Shown: positions 22,695 through 34,279 of the stretch, one piece after another | Position numbering within the stretch: position 1 is the first letter of the stretch | Layout: each line of letters begins with the position of its first letter | Assembly (NCBI GenBank): GCA_025093985.1 | Contig: JACAAK010000005.1 | Span: 1-64,000, forward strand | Direction of reading: 5' to 3' | Source: Calvatia gigantea | Taxonomy: Eukaryota > Basidiomycota > Agaricomycetes > Agaricales > Lycoperdaceae | DNA: 64,000 bases | The notes under the pieces: model-generated | The model's input: the letters and a program-made list of their open reading frames with translations, nothing else | The model's database searches: none | Told to the model about the DNA's origin: nothing | Position numbers and translations under genes: made by a program

Positions 22695-23575
22695 GAGCGA
22701 AGATGGTGATCGGCTGGGACTAGGGCCCAAAAGGGTACCAGACCTTGTGCGTGGAGAGTTGGTGGTGGCGGTAGTAGTGATGCTAACATTTGGTTTTGTC
22801 GACGATTTATCTCGGAAATCAAAGGAAGGTTCCAGTGCGCGCAGTCGACCAACATCGAGGTCCTCTCATTTCCACAGTGCAGCCTCTTGCTCGAGTTGTT
22901 GCTCGCGCTCCTGATCCCGATTGCTTTGTTGATCTGACTCGTCTTCACGTTCACACTCAGGATCAATAGGATCCACACGACTATCATCGATGCCGCCCTC
23001 CTCCTCCCCATACTCGATTTCATCCCCACGTTCTTCGTGCTCTTCAGATTCTTGCTCGAGATCGTACTTGTGTTCGTGCTCCGCACAATCAACAGCCGCA
23101 ACATCCTCCTCATCCTCCTCATCAACAGGCTTAAGTTCATGAGGAAGATACTCCTCGTGTCATCCTCATCCACACCGTCAACCTCATCCAGCATCCGGAT
23201 ATGTTGGATATCATCGTCGTTGTCATGGTCGAACCCTCCCGCGGGTTCCAACAACCCACCATCATCCGTTTGGTCATGGTGGTCGCAGAAGTGGTGGTGA
23301 CAATGATGATCACCACTCCTCTCATGTTCCGCCTCCATAGATTCCGTAACGAGCTCCCGTTGACGACTTTCCATGAAGTCGTAGATGTCGGAGCTCTTTT
23401 CGAATGCACCCTTGATCCACGATGACCTCCTTGAGCGCGCGGACCTTGTTAGCATATTCAGCGAGGGAGGTCTAGGTATCGAGGAGTTGGGATTGGAGTT
23501 GGGAGATGACGATGGTGAAGGTAGTGGTGGGAGGGGAGGGTGCCGCCGAGGGTTGTTCCTCGGGCAGTCTGGTAT
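22695..23575 (-). pseudogene. Acidic coiled-coil protein pseudogene, copy 2
   Basis: Direct-orientation relative of 15555-16420. It has the segments ANKVRALKEVIVDQG, ESRQRELVTESMEAEHERSGD, a His/Asp-rich patch and a run of PVDEEDEEDVAAVD in another frame. The change of frame near 23160 breaks it. One long open frame (minus 22637-23635) runs through but mixes two true frames. Unknown function. Confidence 0.5.
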
Positions 23576-23661
23576 ATTGTCCATGGATTGTGCTCTGGAG
23601 GTAGTAGTGGAGGCAATGGATGAACAGGGAACCATGGGCTCTTGTTATTGTGAGTAAAGCG

Positions 23662-24840
23662 CTAGGCATGCATAGGAGTGGCAGTTTGTCCAGGACATAA
23701 ATTTTCACGAAGAGACTGCGGCGTGGTATAACAATGGTGGCATGCGGGACATTGATGTGCAGGGATTGGTGGCCGAAGGCCGTACGCAGGTGGCACTTCA
23801 TGCGCCAGCAGGACGGGGCCAGATATGAGGCGGCGGCGGCTTTGATTGGCCTCATTCTGCAGGTCTTGGTCAAGCGAAGTAGGTGCTTGAAGGTCTCTAT
23901 GGTTGTCCAAAAAATGTTGGCGAAAATGCATTGGATTAACGATATTTTGGCAGTCGAGGCAGATAATGACATTGAAGCGAGTATTAATAACAACTCTGTA
24001 CTTGGCTAGAAAGGGCGTCTGGATGGTGTCTTCAGGAAGATTTGGTGCCTGAGTGCTGGGCGTAAAACGAGCATCGACTGTTTCTGCCGACGGGTTCCGT
24101 GTTCTGAGCACCAGTGTGAAGTCCCTGGACCTATCGCTAGGTACTGACATCAGTGTACGCTTGGGGACAGTGTCGGCCGACAACGACAGAAGGGGGGTGG
24201 GTGTCCTTGGTGTGCCTGTACGAGCTAATGGAACCGGCCGCCAAGTTGCAACGGCAGGGGTTACAACGGACAATGGCGCCAGCATTCCTGTTCGCATTAA
24301 CGATGGTGGGTGTGGTTGTGATGGCGCTAGAGTGTTTGAGATCATTGGTAGTGGAGACAGAAGGAATGGTTGTAGCCTTGAGGGCGGGGTACATTGCAGG
24401 CAATGATTCTGGATACAAGTGAGTAAGTAAAATTTGCAATAAGATAATGCGACGCACCACAAGTTCCAAACCCATAAAACATCTGAACGAGCAGTTCGGA
24501 CATCGCAAACTGCTCGTCACAGCGTCCTTCTCCACCCGAACTTGTTCTCCCCCTCGAAGCGTGCAGTCCACAGTGCTGATCGCACATTCGTCGTGGGTTT
24601 TGAGCTGTCCAAGGACAGGGCGTGAGCAAACTGGGCATCTGCATGCAAACCAATGAGTACATAGCCATAACATTGTGTATTGACGTACCAGATTGTATCC
24701 TCCCTGGGTTCCCTTGACTTTTTCGTCCTAAATAAAAATTTAGCAGTGCCAAAAACTTGGCGGTGGCAGTCCTACTACGTGCAGTGGTCGTTCGGGCCCC
24801 TCGGACGATGCACCAGAACGCGCGCGCTTGGACCTGCAAA
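23662..24840 (-). CDS. Zinc-finger protein with OrsD-like domain, gene model partial
   Basis: The minus-strand exon up to about 24450 has CPVC and HDEC, then LRCPNCSFRCFMGLELV. A 49-nt intron (gtgcgtcg...tatccag) joins it in frame to NHCLQCTPPSRL and a Ser/Thr/Pro-rich linker. The next segment is YRVVINTRFNVIICLDCQNIV and FRQHFLDNH, then PPIPAHQCPACHHCYTT, before the stop at 23662. The pattern VIN..x..C..C with a distal H..H and a second CxxC pair is typical of OrsD-like (PF12013-type) domains in fungal proteins, often found in transposon- or telomere-associated families. The N-terminal exon (24840-24450) is uncertain. No DNA-cutting domain is visible. Confidence 0.5.
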
Positions 24841-25049
24841 ATACATCAGTAAAAATTTTCGCGGACTTGCATGTTACTCACAGGTAGGTAAAAAAACATC
24901 CCACCTCCCTGTCATCGTTGTGGTTGAAGAAAAAAGGCCACGCGTTTGTGCCCGATGCCCGCGATCACGACGTCGGTGGGTTCTATTACTCAATGAGAAC
25001 CCATACGAGAATTGACACTCACTGAAGGTCTTTTCTCTCAACCTATGGG

Positions 25050-25640
25050 TGAGTATATGCGGCCATAGCCTGCGGCAGCGCTCCCGCCGTGTATGGAGGG
25101 GAGGGGGACGGAAGGGGATGGGAGGGGATAGGCAGGCGGCAGGCAATGGTCGTGGCCAGGGGGAGAGACTCGCCAGCCAGCCATTCGATCACTGGCTGGA
25201 TTGGGAAACACGATCGGCCTCAATCACTGGCAAGATCGGGAGGGGAGTGGTGGGAGAAATGGCAGGGGGGCGCGCCACTAGGGTGCCAGTGGCAGTGGTT
25301 CACCGTTTTGGGAGGTGTCATCGGATCCCGGCAATTTCCGGAATGGCAATGGCCCCTGGGGGACAATGAAAGAATGGGCCATAGAAAACCAGGATCTCGT
25401 CCGTTCGACGAGATCTTGGTACCGTTGGAATCGCCTTGACGAGTAGATTCCAGCGGTATATTAATCGTATATTTTATCGAAGAATATGCAAATACAGAAC
25501 GTATTTAGCAATGACACGGCTTTTTGGTGGCGACAAAAGAATAGGCCGTAGAAAATCAGGATCTGGTCGGTTCGGCGAGATTTTTTTATGGCTGGAATCG
25601 TCTCGACGAGTAGATTCTGGTGGTATATAAATTGTACCTA
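25050..25640. repeat. Dispersed repeat related to 17.8-18.2 kb, two units
   Basis: Two units near 25350-25470 and 25520-25640 share AGAAT(A/G)GGCC, TAGAAAA(C/T)CAGGATCT, a GATCTCGTC..GACGAGATC hairpin (25393-25415, weaker in the second) and CGTTGGAATCGCC..GATTCCAGCGG. The upstream part is G-rich and simple. Confidence 0.7.
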
Positions 25641-27150
25641 TAGGGTGTAGGGGAACGCCGCCGATCACTGACCGGGCACCAGAGCTCTTATGTTGGTGCC
25701 CCTAAGGCTAGGACGAATGGACTATGTTCCCATGGGCCGCGTGCTCTCCTTCTGGACACGCAGAGATTCACAGCGAACGAGTGGACTGCGTGTTCAAGTG
25801 CTGAATGCGTGCCAATTCGTCCGGGACGAATAAACTGCAGGTTCACAACCAGATTTCGATAGATGCCCATTCCGAGATGAACGAATTGCGCGTTCGCGCC
25901 TTGAATACATACCCCAATTTTTGCGCCGCTTTTGCTACTTTCCATTCCTATTCACGCAAAAATCCTCCAAAACTTAAGGCTGGGTGAAAGTGGCCCATAT
26001 TTATTTCCACTAAGGGTATGCGTAGGAATACGCGCAATGGTTGGGGGGATACCTCCAGTTTAATCCCACTAGTCTAGTTAACCCACCCCCCGTCTTAGAC
26101 AAACATATGTGCAGGACCATCACAAGACCGTACAACCACCATTTATCCTGGAAGAATTGTGTTTGCTGCTCCATGGCTGCACAATCACCGGTCATCTTGG
26201 ACAAATGACAATATCTCAAGCATGACTTTGCAATAATGGTTCTTCCTGAATGAATTGTGTTTGTTCACATGTGGCTTCCAGGGTGAACAGTGATAGTCGT
26301 CGCCACAGGACATCCCAGACCACACACCCAAGCCCAACAAGGAGAAGATCACAAGCAAAAATATGAGAACTTTACGTGAGCAGACATAGATGGCCTTCTC
26401 AAAACCCAGATGCTGAAAACAGTGAACTGAAATGTGGATGTTCGTCCATGACAAAAACCATGAGCACACACTCCACTCATCTGGGAGAACGGCTGCGCTA
26501 TGCTCATTGATAGACATAGAGATCTCATGACTCTGAGATCTCATGACTCCGCCAAGCAACCTGCTTTTACGTTTTGTGAGGACGGCTGCACATGTGGGTA
26601 TGAAGAGGATTAAGAAATATATTGCGGATGCTTATCATTTGTCCTGGATGAATGGGTGCATATTCAATACATGAACACATGACCCATTCATCCTGGACGA
26701 ATTAGCGCATATCCAAGTATGAGCGTGGGCACACAGTCGGTGCATATCCAAGTCCGAGTGCGGACATGCAGCCCATTCGTCCATGATGAACAGGTGAATA
26801 CCCAATACATGAACATGCAGTCTACTCGTCCAGGACGAATAGGTGCATATTCAACTGCGAACACATGACTCATTCGTCCAGGACGAATTGGTGCATATCC
26901 AGGGCACAAACATGCAGTCCATTTGTCCTGGGCAAATGGGTGTATATTCAATACATGACCACATGACCCATTCGTCTATGATAAACAGGTGCATATTCAA
27001 CATGCGAACATGTAGTCCATTCGTCGAGGATGAATGAGTGTGTATTCAACACGCCAACACACAGCCCATTCGTCTAAGACGATTGAGTGAGGTGGCGGTG
27101 CAATCCATTCATCTAGAATAAACAAACGTGAGTATGGGACTGGGCTGCAG
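25640..27150. repeat. Palindrome minisatellite, ~57-bp period at 26640-27090
   Basis: Units of the form CCATTCGTCC-N-GGACGAATGG, then GTGCATATTCAA, then a CATGAACACATG-like spacer repeat about eight to ten times between 26640 and 27090, with looser copies from 25700. Many units keep both arms complementary. The translated ORFs are not genes. Confidence 0.8.
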
Positions 27151-27387
27151 GCCATTCGGCCCGGGTAACTGAGCGGGATTTATACAAGGAAGTAGGTGCT
27201 GGTTCATTGCGGCTCAGAGGGGGTCTACGTAATAACTGCAACTGCACTTTCCAAGAAGCAATGGAAATACAATGAGTATCGCCATACTTACCACATCAGA
27301 AAGGAAGACCAGGACATTTCCATATGCAACTCTGCTCTGATGTACTGCTGTGGCATTCTCATCGAGGATGGTAGCCAGGTTGCTATT

Positions 27388-27999
27388 CTTGTAAGTTCAT
27401 CAACGAACACACCCAAACTCTCAGTCATCCCATTAAACCGCCTCCTTCAACTCCAGAATCTCACCCCTCACATCCACCTCAATCTTCATCAAGTCCCCAC
27501 CCACAACAGTTTGTGTCACCTGCACGATCGACCAAACTTGAATTGTCAAATTCACCACTATCAAATTCACATTATCTGTAAGGACCTTCCACATCCGCTG
27601 TGTGGACACACTCAGACTTGGATACATGCCGATTTGTCCAGGACAAATGGATCATGTGTTCACGCCCTGGATACACACCAATTCGTCCTCAACGAATGGA
27701 CTACATGTTCACGTGTTGAGTATGCACCTGTTCGTTGTGGACAAATGGACTGCGCATGCTCAGACTTGGATACACAAACGTCCGTCACCCAATACATTGT
27801 CTGTACTGACTCCCAGTGAAACAAGCACAACTTCGTTAGCGAGTATGGATAGTTGAGCGACCATAGAGTTGGCGGTGAGTTTGAAATTGAGCATTTCGCC
27901 TCGGACGCTGATGTTGATTTGTTTGCTTAGGCCACTGAGTACGACGGCTTTGGTTACTTCGGAAATAGAGTGGATTTGGTTTGTAAGATTCAATACCAT
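27388..27999 (-). pseudogene. Group III hybrid histidine kinase (Nik1/Os-1 type) HAMP-repeat fragment, interrupted
   Basis: The minus-strand segment 27999-27785 reads NLTNQIHSISEVTKAV, then SKQINISVRGEMLNFKL and SMVAQLSILANEV. After an insertion, 27606-27388 reads [11 protein letters not shown], then [32 protein letters not shown] and, one frame over, NGMTESLGVFVDEL. These are two successive HAMP repeats of the osmosensing hybrid kinase, in the right order. The gene is otherwise absent. Lesions are a ~178-bp palindrome-repeat insertion between the two repeats, a frameshift near 27433 and several substitutions. Confidence 0.8.
27607..27784. repeat. Palindrome-repeat insertion inside the histidine-kinase fragment
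   Basis: Three degenerate palindromes (ATTTGTCCAGGACAAAT, ATTCGTCCTCAACGAAT and a decayed third) lie between coding halves that would otherwise be adjacent. CTCAGACTTGGATACA is present at both ends of the insertion. That repeat may be a target duplication or simply part of the minisatellite unit. Confidence 0.7.
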
Positions 28000-28343
28000 T
28001 TTCTTTGGGGTATGTGCACATTAGATTAAGACGAGAAATTGAGTGGAGGGAGACATATATTGATGCTATGAATGAGATCAGCCCAGGTGCCTTGGATACC
28101 CTCCTGAGTATGTACTCGGTGGGTTTTAGGGCGAGCAGGACCATGCGGGAGAATCCAGTATGGTGGGTTGTCATGGCCGGAGGCGAACTCATTATGCAAG
28201 TGATTTCGCCCAAGACGAAGGCCATGATTTCTGGAGAACAGGGGTGCTCGCCGACTAGGAGTATAACGCAAATGCAATGCTTTTACTGACAAAAGTCTGG
28301 TAGTGGGTGCCTTGAAGAAAGATAGTAGAGGGGAAAAGAGTGG

Positions 28344-28431
28344 TGCCGACGCTAAGTCTGGCAGTCTGCTCCCATTGACTGTCAGTCTAATGAGAATTAT
28401 TAAATGCTCTCGCCGACAACAAGTCTGGCGA
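28344..28431 (+). repeat. Three hairpins with GAC-N5-GTCT core
   Basis: 28344-28363 has arms TGCC/GGCA, 28373-28392 arms CATT/AATG and 28410-28431 arms TCGCC/GGCGA. All are around GAC, five variable bases, and GTCT. The arms differ completely yet are complementary in each copy. Confidence 0.75.
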
Positions 28432-28449
28432 TGAGGTGAAGGAAGTAGA

Positions 28450-30030
28450 AAGGAAGTGATAAACCCCCCCCCCAGCCATTGTATGGCATTAGTTGTCGTC
28501 AGTACATGCAAAAGCGCTTTTGGCGCACCGATCGGTATGTGAAGACCTCCCTTCTCATCATCCCTCACTGCAGTTGGAATCTGACTCAGTGGTTTAGCCA
28601 TCCCATTCGAGCAACTTGCCCTCCCTTTGCCGGCTGGAACGTGAAACTCACATTGAGATCAAATGCGAATGTCACATGTACTTGACCACTCGGGTAGGAG
28701 TCACATTTCCTTCTGTTCAGAGGGGCCTTGGCGGTATCAGTTCATGGATGAGAGGTTAAACATTGTACATAGGAGCGTCCCTTCAGCAGCCACCAAATCT
28801 CAAGCTCGTGTGATCACTAAAGTAAAGCTTCATTCTCCAGCTTGGGCGCCAAGAATGACCACTACTCTGGACTGCCATTGGTGCAAAAGCCTTCGAGGGT
28901 CTATAGGACACGGCAGCCTTACCCTTGATGACAATTAACAAGTGATGGTGCAATTCAGTGCTCAGTCACAGGGTCGGGTAAAGGAACACAAATTTGAGGT
29001 GTCGTACCCCATTTAATCCCCATAATCCTCCTCCAGTTTGCCTCGCAGTCTTCACTGAGCTATCCTGGCAGCGATTTGCTAAATTTAACGATGAGCTGAG
29101 ATTTAAATCAATGGGATTGGACAATAACAGAAAATGATTTCGCACCTAATTATCAGATACTCACTTGTCCTCGATCCCTAACACATCACTTGGAGTGACT
29201 TTCGCTGGCTGGGGTGGTCATATTGCGGGTCTGGAGTTTTCATCTTCGGGAGTACAGGGTCCTCAGCTTCACTTCAGTTTAGCTGTCTCACTGTTCAGGG
29301 GGGGGAGTTCTGAGCCTCGAATCGTGCCATATGAGCCTCACTCTACCTCCTAATTGCAAGTCTGTCATTGCACTGACCATTTTCCTTGTGATTATACTTA
29401 GAGGAGGTGGAACTGGAAGTGGTAAGTGTAGTGGGAGAGAGGTAGTTGTAGTGCATGAGGTGGGCCAAATGACTCTGGTGGCATTTTGGGGCTGTCGGGG
29501 CCGCAAGTGTGCATATCGGTACCCACAAAAAACAAATCGTCTATCAGCATAGAGTCAAACATAGGAAGAAATTGATATATGCAAACACGTACCAGAGGCT
29601 TTGTATTGGGCGTTTGGGCTCCCAAAGCCGAGGCGCACTGAGCCTTGATCGTGTGATAAAGCACATCTCCGCACTTTACTTTTGTCATGTGACCAATAGT
29701 GTGTTGGGGGCTAGGGGGAGACATCTAGTATTGAAGTTCTGAAGGTGAAAGATGGCTCCACCAGGCCACCAGCAGCTCCCTGAATCGATGAGGAATTGGT
29801 TCAAATGCTGTCTTCGGAGGAGGTTATGAATGGGGATGAAGAAGCAGGAGAGAAGGCAAAGCGTCCCAGTGTCTGGAGTACATATATTGTCAACGATGGG
29901 GCGGAAGGAGAAGGACGTGGGTGGAGTACAGGACTTGGGTCAGGTTCACCTAGACAAATGGTATACATGCAACTGGGCTTCCGCCGCCTTGCATGAGTTG
30001 CATACGACAGTCGATACACGTCCAAAGGAG
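28450..30030. other. No recognisable gene
   Basis: Unique, low-feature sequence with only short frames (for example minus 29398-29724) that match nothing I know. I cannot exclude a small intron-rich gene. Confidence 0.35.
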
Positions 30031-30039
30031 CCCTAAGAA

Positions 30040-31160
30040 CATTGGTGTACTACTTTCGTCCGAGACGAAACGTGCGCATACCATTTGTATGCATGCAGGC
30101 TTCTAACATATTCCGTTCTCACAAGATAATAACACTTTTGTCTGGGACGAATTTGTGTAGTAAGAGAAGCCTTGATTCGTGCCATGCATCCGATGCAAAT
30201 GAAGCAACTCCTGACACGCTGCATTCGTCTGGGACAAGGGTATGTGTCCACGGATTTCCTGGATAAACCCTGCTCTGTGTTGCAGTGTGGCCGATCAGTG
30301 TACAATGTGAGCAGGTTAATCTTGCTTGTTTCCTCCCCCCTTGGAGCTCAACCCACCCCCCGTTCTGTTTGTTCCCATATGTACATTAATTGCGAGACAA
30401 TACGATTGGTTTTTGCTCAGCTACCAGTCCAGCAGAACTCATACGCAAGAGGATCCTCACCATTCGTCCCCGACAAAGGGTTTTGTGGTAGAAGTCCACA
30501 TATAGCACTGACATACGCAAGTGCCTGGCCTTCATCCCAGTGCTTTCATGCACTCGCACGGGTGCATAGCATTCCTCGCAGACAATACCGTGGTGTATGG
30601 GGCCCCTCCTGAGTCTACAACATTCGTCCAGGACGAAAACATTGCGTCGGTCCTCTCCTGAATGCATAGCATTCGTCCTGGACGAAAATATTGTGTCAGG
30701 CTCTCCTGAATCCACAACATTCATCCGGGATGAAAACGTTGCATCGGCCCTCTCCTGAATGCATAGCATTCGTCCTGGACGAAAATATTGTGTCAGGCTC
30801 TCCTGAATCCACAACATTCGTCCAAGACGAATATGTTCAGTGCTGGTCCTCTCCTGAATGCCCAGCATTCGTCCTAGATGAAAATATTGTGTCAGGCTCT
30901 CCTGAATCCATAACATTCGTCCAGGACGAATGCGCTGTGTGATATCTATTAGTTAAAAAATATAAAAAATATGGAAAACCTAATAAATCAGTTAATACTC
31001 ACCCGAACCTACAGCATTCATCCCGGATGAAAACATTGTGTGCCAGGCTCTCCTGAACCCACAACATTCATCAAGAATGAATGCATTGCGCATCGGGCCT
31101 CTCCTGAATCCACAGCATTCATCCAGGACGAAAACCTTGTTTATTGAGCCTCTCTTTAAT
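30040..31160. repeat. Palindrome minisatellite, ~59-bp period
   Basis: Units alternate between GGACGAAAATATTGTGTC and ACATTCGTCC forms, with CTCTCCTGAATGCATAGC or CTCTCCTGAATCCACAAC spacers, about ten copies at 30600-31150. The palindrome core is the same as in the left satellite but the spacers are unrelated. Confidence 0.8.
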
Positions 31161-31337
31161 TCTCAGCTTTTGTCTTGAACCAAGAACCCTTCATACGCGC
31201 AGTACTCCAATGGATATTCTGCGTGGCACACCAAGAAAGACGTTTCGTGTTTAGGACGCATTGTATTTTAACAGGAATTGGGGGTCAAGAAGGAACGGAG
31301 GAAGGTAGAGGTGGAAAGAATCGGCATAACAAGACGA

Positions 31338-33660
31338 CTAGTACCCAACCAGACGGACATAAGGAACACAAGGGGCCCTACCAAAATAATTATAGAAAGT
31401 TTGGCAATAATGGTCGGCAGCCAACCTCTCAACCCTTTCCATTTCAGCCTGATTCCAAGTGTCTTGACCGTTTGCAGATGAACGAAATGAAAGGCCAGCA
31501 AGTTGTTGAGGCGTTTGCCCCGGCCAATCCATAATGATTTGGCGAAACGCTTCAACAAAGGGGCACCGAGCTCTCCAGTCAACAGCCGAAATCCCGTCTC
31601 CACATTCCGGCAACTTTGCCACAAGGATGATATCATTTGGCCATAAGGCACTCAATTTGGAATCCCGGGTCGCTGCACCCTCAGGAGTGTCCCAGACATC
31701 GGGTAAAAGGCAGCGGTCTAACGTCAAGAGCTCCAGTTGAAAATTGTGTTTGTGGGCATCCCATATAACGAGCTGGCGCTCGAGAAGGGGGAAGTTGATA
31801 TGGGTACGTCGCCACACAATGTGCTTGTTCCAGAAGATTGTATGAACCATTTCCTTTGATGGGATCTGGATTGTGAAAATATCCTTGGTGATTTCCCTGG
31901 ATTTCATTCCACGGCCCACAGCCTTCTTGGAATTGGTCAAGGGTTTCCGATTATCGGGTCGAGTCAGCTCCAGCCCAAGTGACACATCTCGGAGGTAGTC
32001 TCGCCATTGTTGCGGATTTGGAAGGGGAATGCTGCGCAACTTGTGATCTGCAACACAACCCATCCATGCCCCGCGGATAATGAGCCAACCGAGCATTTGG
32101 TCCAGACCGACCTCGAGATTGTCTCTGCAGAAAAGATGGGCAGGTGGGAATACATAACCTCAGAATGTGCCAAAGTTGGGATGCTGAACGACGTGGCCTG
32201 GACTTGTGTCAACGTTCGTAAGAGCATTTTTCCAGGCGTCGAGGAGCATTGGTGCATATGGCGAGTTTAGAGGCTGGAATAAAGACAGGTTCAATCCCAT
32301 CTGAGGTGTCCTTTGTTCTCCTTGTGAAGCCACTCCCTCAGCCCGGGCATCTATATGCAAAGCAATCCATTAAAAATTCCTCCCAAGCTGCGTCTCAATA
32401 CTCACATGGTGTAGCACGTCTGTGTCCAGCATTAGAACTCCCAGACCCTCTGTTGGCCTGCGAGTTTCGGGCAGGGCGAGGGTTTCGGGTGGAACACGTG
32501 TTTTCGGTGGGGCATGGGTTCTCAATGAGGCGAGGGTTTTCGGCAGTGTGCTGAGAAGTTGAAGCAGTGGTGGAACTTTCGGCGATGGCTGAACTTTCTT
32601 GCTCCGGAGATACTCCTTTCCCGAGGAGCCTGATATCAAGGGCACCGGGTTTCCAATTCTCGATAACGGTTCGCATGTCAGATGAAAGTGGGCCCGCATA
32701 CGAATAGGAGCCAGGCCAGAAAGGTTTTGTTTCAATGCCAACCTGAGCTGGTTTCGTTGTGTACCACTCCTTGACGATGTTGGTGGTGGGAGACAACTGT
32801 GACAAGGACCGCACGAACCACACCAGTACTCCTTTTTCATGCATCTCATAGACATAAGGAATTCGATCAGTTACGCATCCCATGATCGTATTATCTGCCA
32901 GAGGTGTTTCTCCCAAGGGGACTTTCGGATTCCACTTATTGATCTTGTCCAACATAGCTCGCGTCTCCAAACAATGCCGTTGCGCGGCCCCAACTGTGAA
33001 AAGAACACTTGCATATGGCTGAGGAGTGAAACGGAGTGCAGAGGTGCAGGCTTGCATTTTTGACACACTCTGGTGAAGCCTCTGAAAATCCTGCCCTGTT
33101 GGACATTTGCATGCCCGGACCTCCTCCATTAACCTGAGCCGTATCTCGTACAGCTCATCCGAGATATTCTCCATTAGGCGGCCCACGTTAAGCCCTGCTT
33201 CCTGAATGAAGTGATGCTCCTCCATCTTCCACCAAAGGCGACGAAGGGGGTGAGACGGCAGGTCTGCAGGAGGGGGCTTGCGGAGGATATACGCAAAGTG
33301 TTCCTGCCCATCAAAATACCACTGCGGCCACTGAGCCCAATCCTCGGCTCCCCAATGACCATCAACTCGCAGCGTCACAGCTTGACCACAGAGGTTGATA
33401 TGGGGCAAGTAGTTGGCATTTGGAGTGGTGATTACAAGACGCTCTGAGGTTGGGGCACCATTGGAAAGGGGGTCTCTGCTCGGTGCAGATATGTACGTTG
33501 AATCGAGCTGGGCAATATACCGAGCATCCGTAGCCTGTATTTCAACTGGAAACATGAGATCGGTTAAGAATTCCAAAAATAAGCGGATCTTACCATCTCC
33601 CGGGTGCCTGAAAGGCTTGAAGATAACGCGCCCTCGAGCATCGCGCGGCCTTGATGGCAT
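31338..33660 (-). pseudogene. Large uncharacterised agaricomycete protein, one premature stop
   Basis: Three exons (33660-33594, 33545-32406, 32350-31338) join to a 739-codon frame. I do not recognise a domain. Landmarks are FKPFRHPGD, WFVRSLSQLSP, SDMRTVIENWKPGALDIRLLGKG, a Ser/Thr/Asn-rich linker (about residues 350-420), then APMLLDAWKNALTNVDTSPG, MLGWLIIRGAWMG and VWDTPEGAATRDSKL. Similar proteins of unknown function are abundant in Agaricomycetes, from memory. A single in-frame TGA (32160-32162) sits after HVVQHPNFGTF, where continuation with Trp would be natural. Everything downstream stays open. Hairpins with a GAC-N5-GTCT core lie immediately upstream. Confidence 0.7.
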
Positions 33661-33699
33661 TTTAACTGTACTTAGCGAATGTCAGCTGCGAAAGCTTCA

Positions 33700-33940
33700 A
33701 GCAGAGAGCAGAAGAAAAGAGCGACTCTCAGTCTGCTCTACAGATAGGGCGAGTGACTCTCAGTCTGCTCTAAAGATAGCGGGAGCAACTCTTAGTCTGC
33801 TCTAAAGATAGCAAGAGCGACTCTCAGTCTGCTCTAAAGATAGCGAGAGCGACTCTCAGTCTGCTCTCAACTCAAGGAAAAAGAGAGTGACGGCAAGTCT
33901 ACTCTCTATCTCCTCCATGGATGACTGCCAAGTCTATCCT
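33700..33940 (+). promoter_or_regulatory. Tandem GAC-N5-GTCT hairpins upstream of the 33660 start
   Basis: Four near-identical ~36-bp tandem units with arms GAGC/GCTC (first at 33719-33738) are followed by a copy with 7-base arms AGAGAGT/ACTCTCT (33882-33907) and one with GGAT/ATCC (33919-33939). They sit within 280 bp of the minus-strand start codon, in a divergent promoter region. The regulatory role is inferred from position only. Confidence 0.6.
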
Positions 33941-34279
33941 GGAACCTGGGACGAGAAGAATGCGACCACACTTACTTCGGATCTTGGCAGTGACAGGCTG
34001 AATCAGATGGGGCCAGGGGAACTGGAAGAGAGGTCTTTGTTTATTTGTAAGACTTTGCGTTGGCACGAAACGATCGAAGGGCCAGCCAAACACAGACTAG
34101 CCAAATATGCCCCATCAAATCAGTGTTTGGTCCGCACTCGCGTTATCGCCTTTTTCTACTTCCACTTCCCCGCCACCAGACTTTTCGTCAGCGAGAGCAC
34201 TCATTAGACTTGCAGTCGATGAGACCAGACTGCCAGACTTAGCGTCAGCGCCACTCTTTTACTTCCTGCACCACCTGGT

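Noticed and set aside
25800..27100. Palindrome arrays as a CRISPR array
   Set aside because: Eukaryotic context, repeats degenerate, spacers themselves repeated, no cas genes.
27196..27819. 207-aa plus-strand ORF
   Set aside because: It is the antisense of the histidine-kinase fragment plus palindrome repeats.
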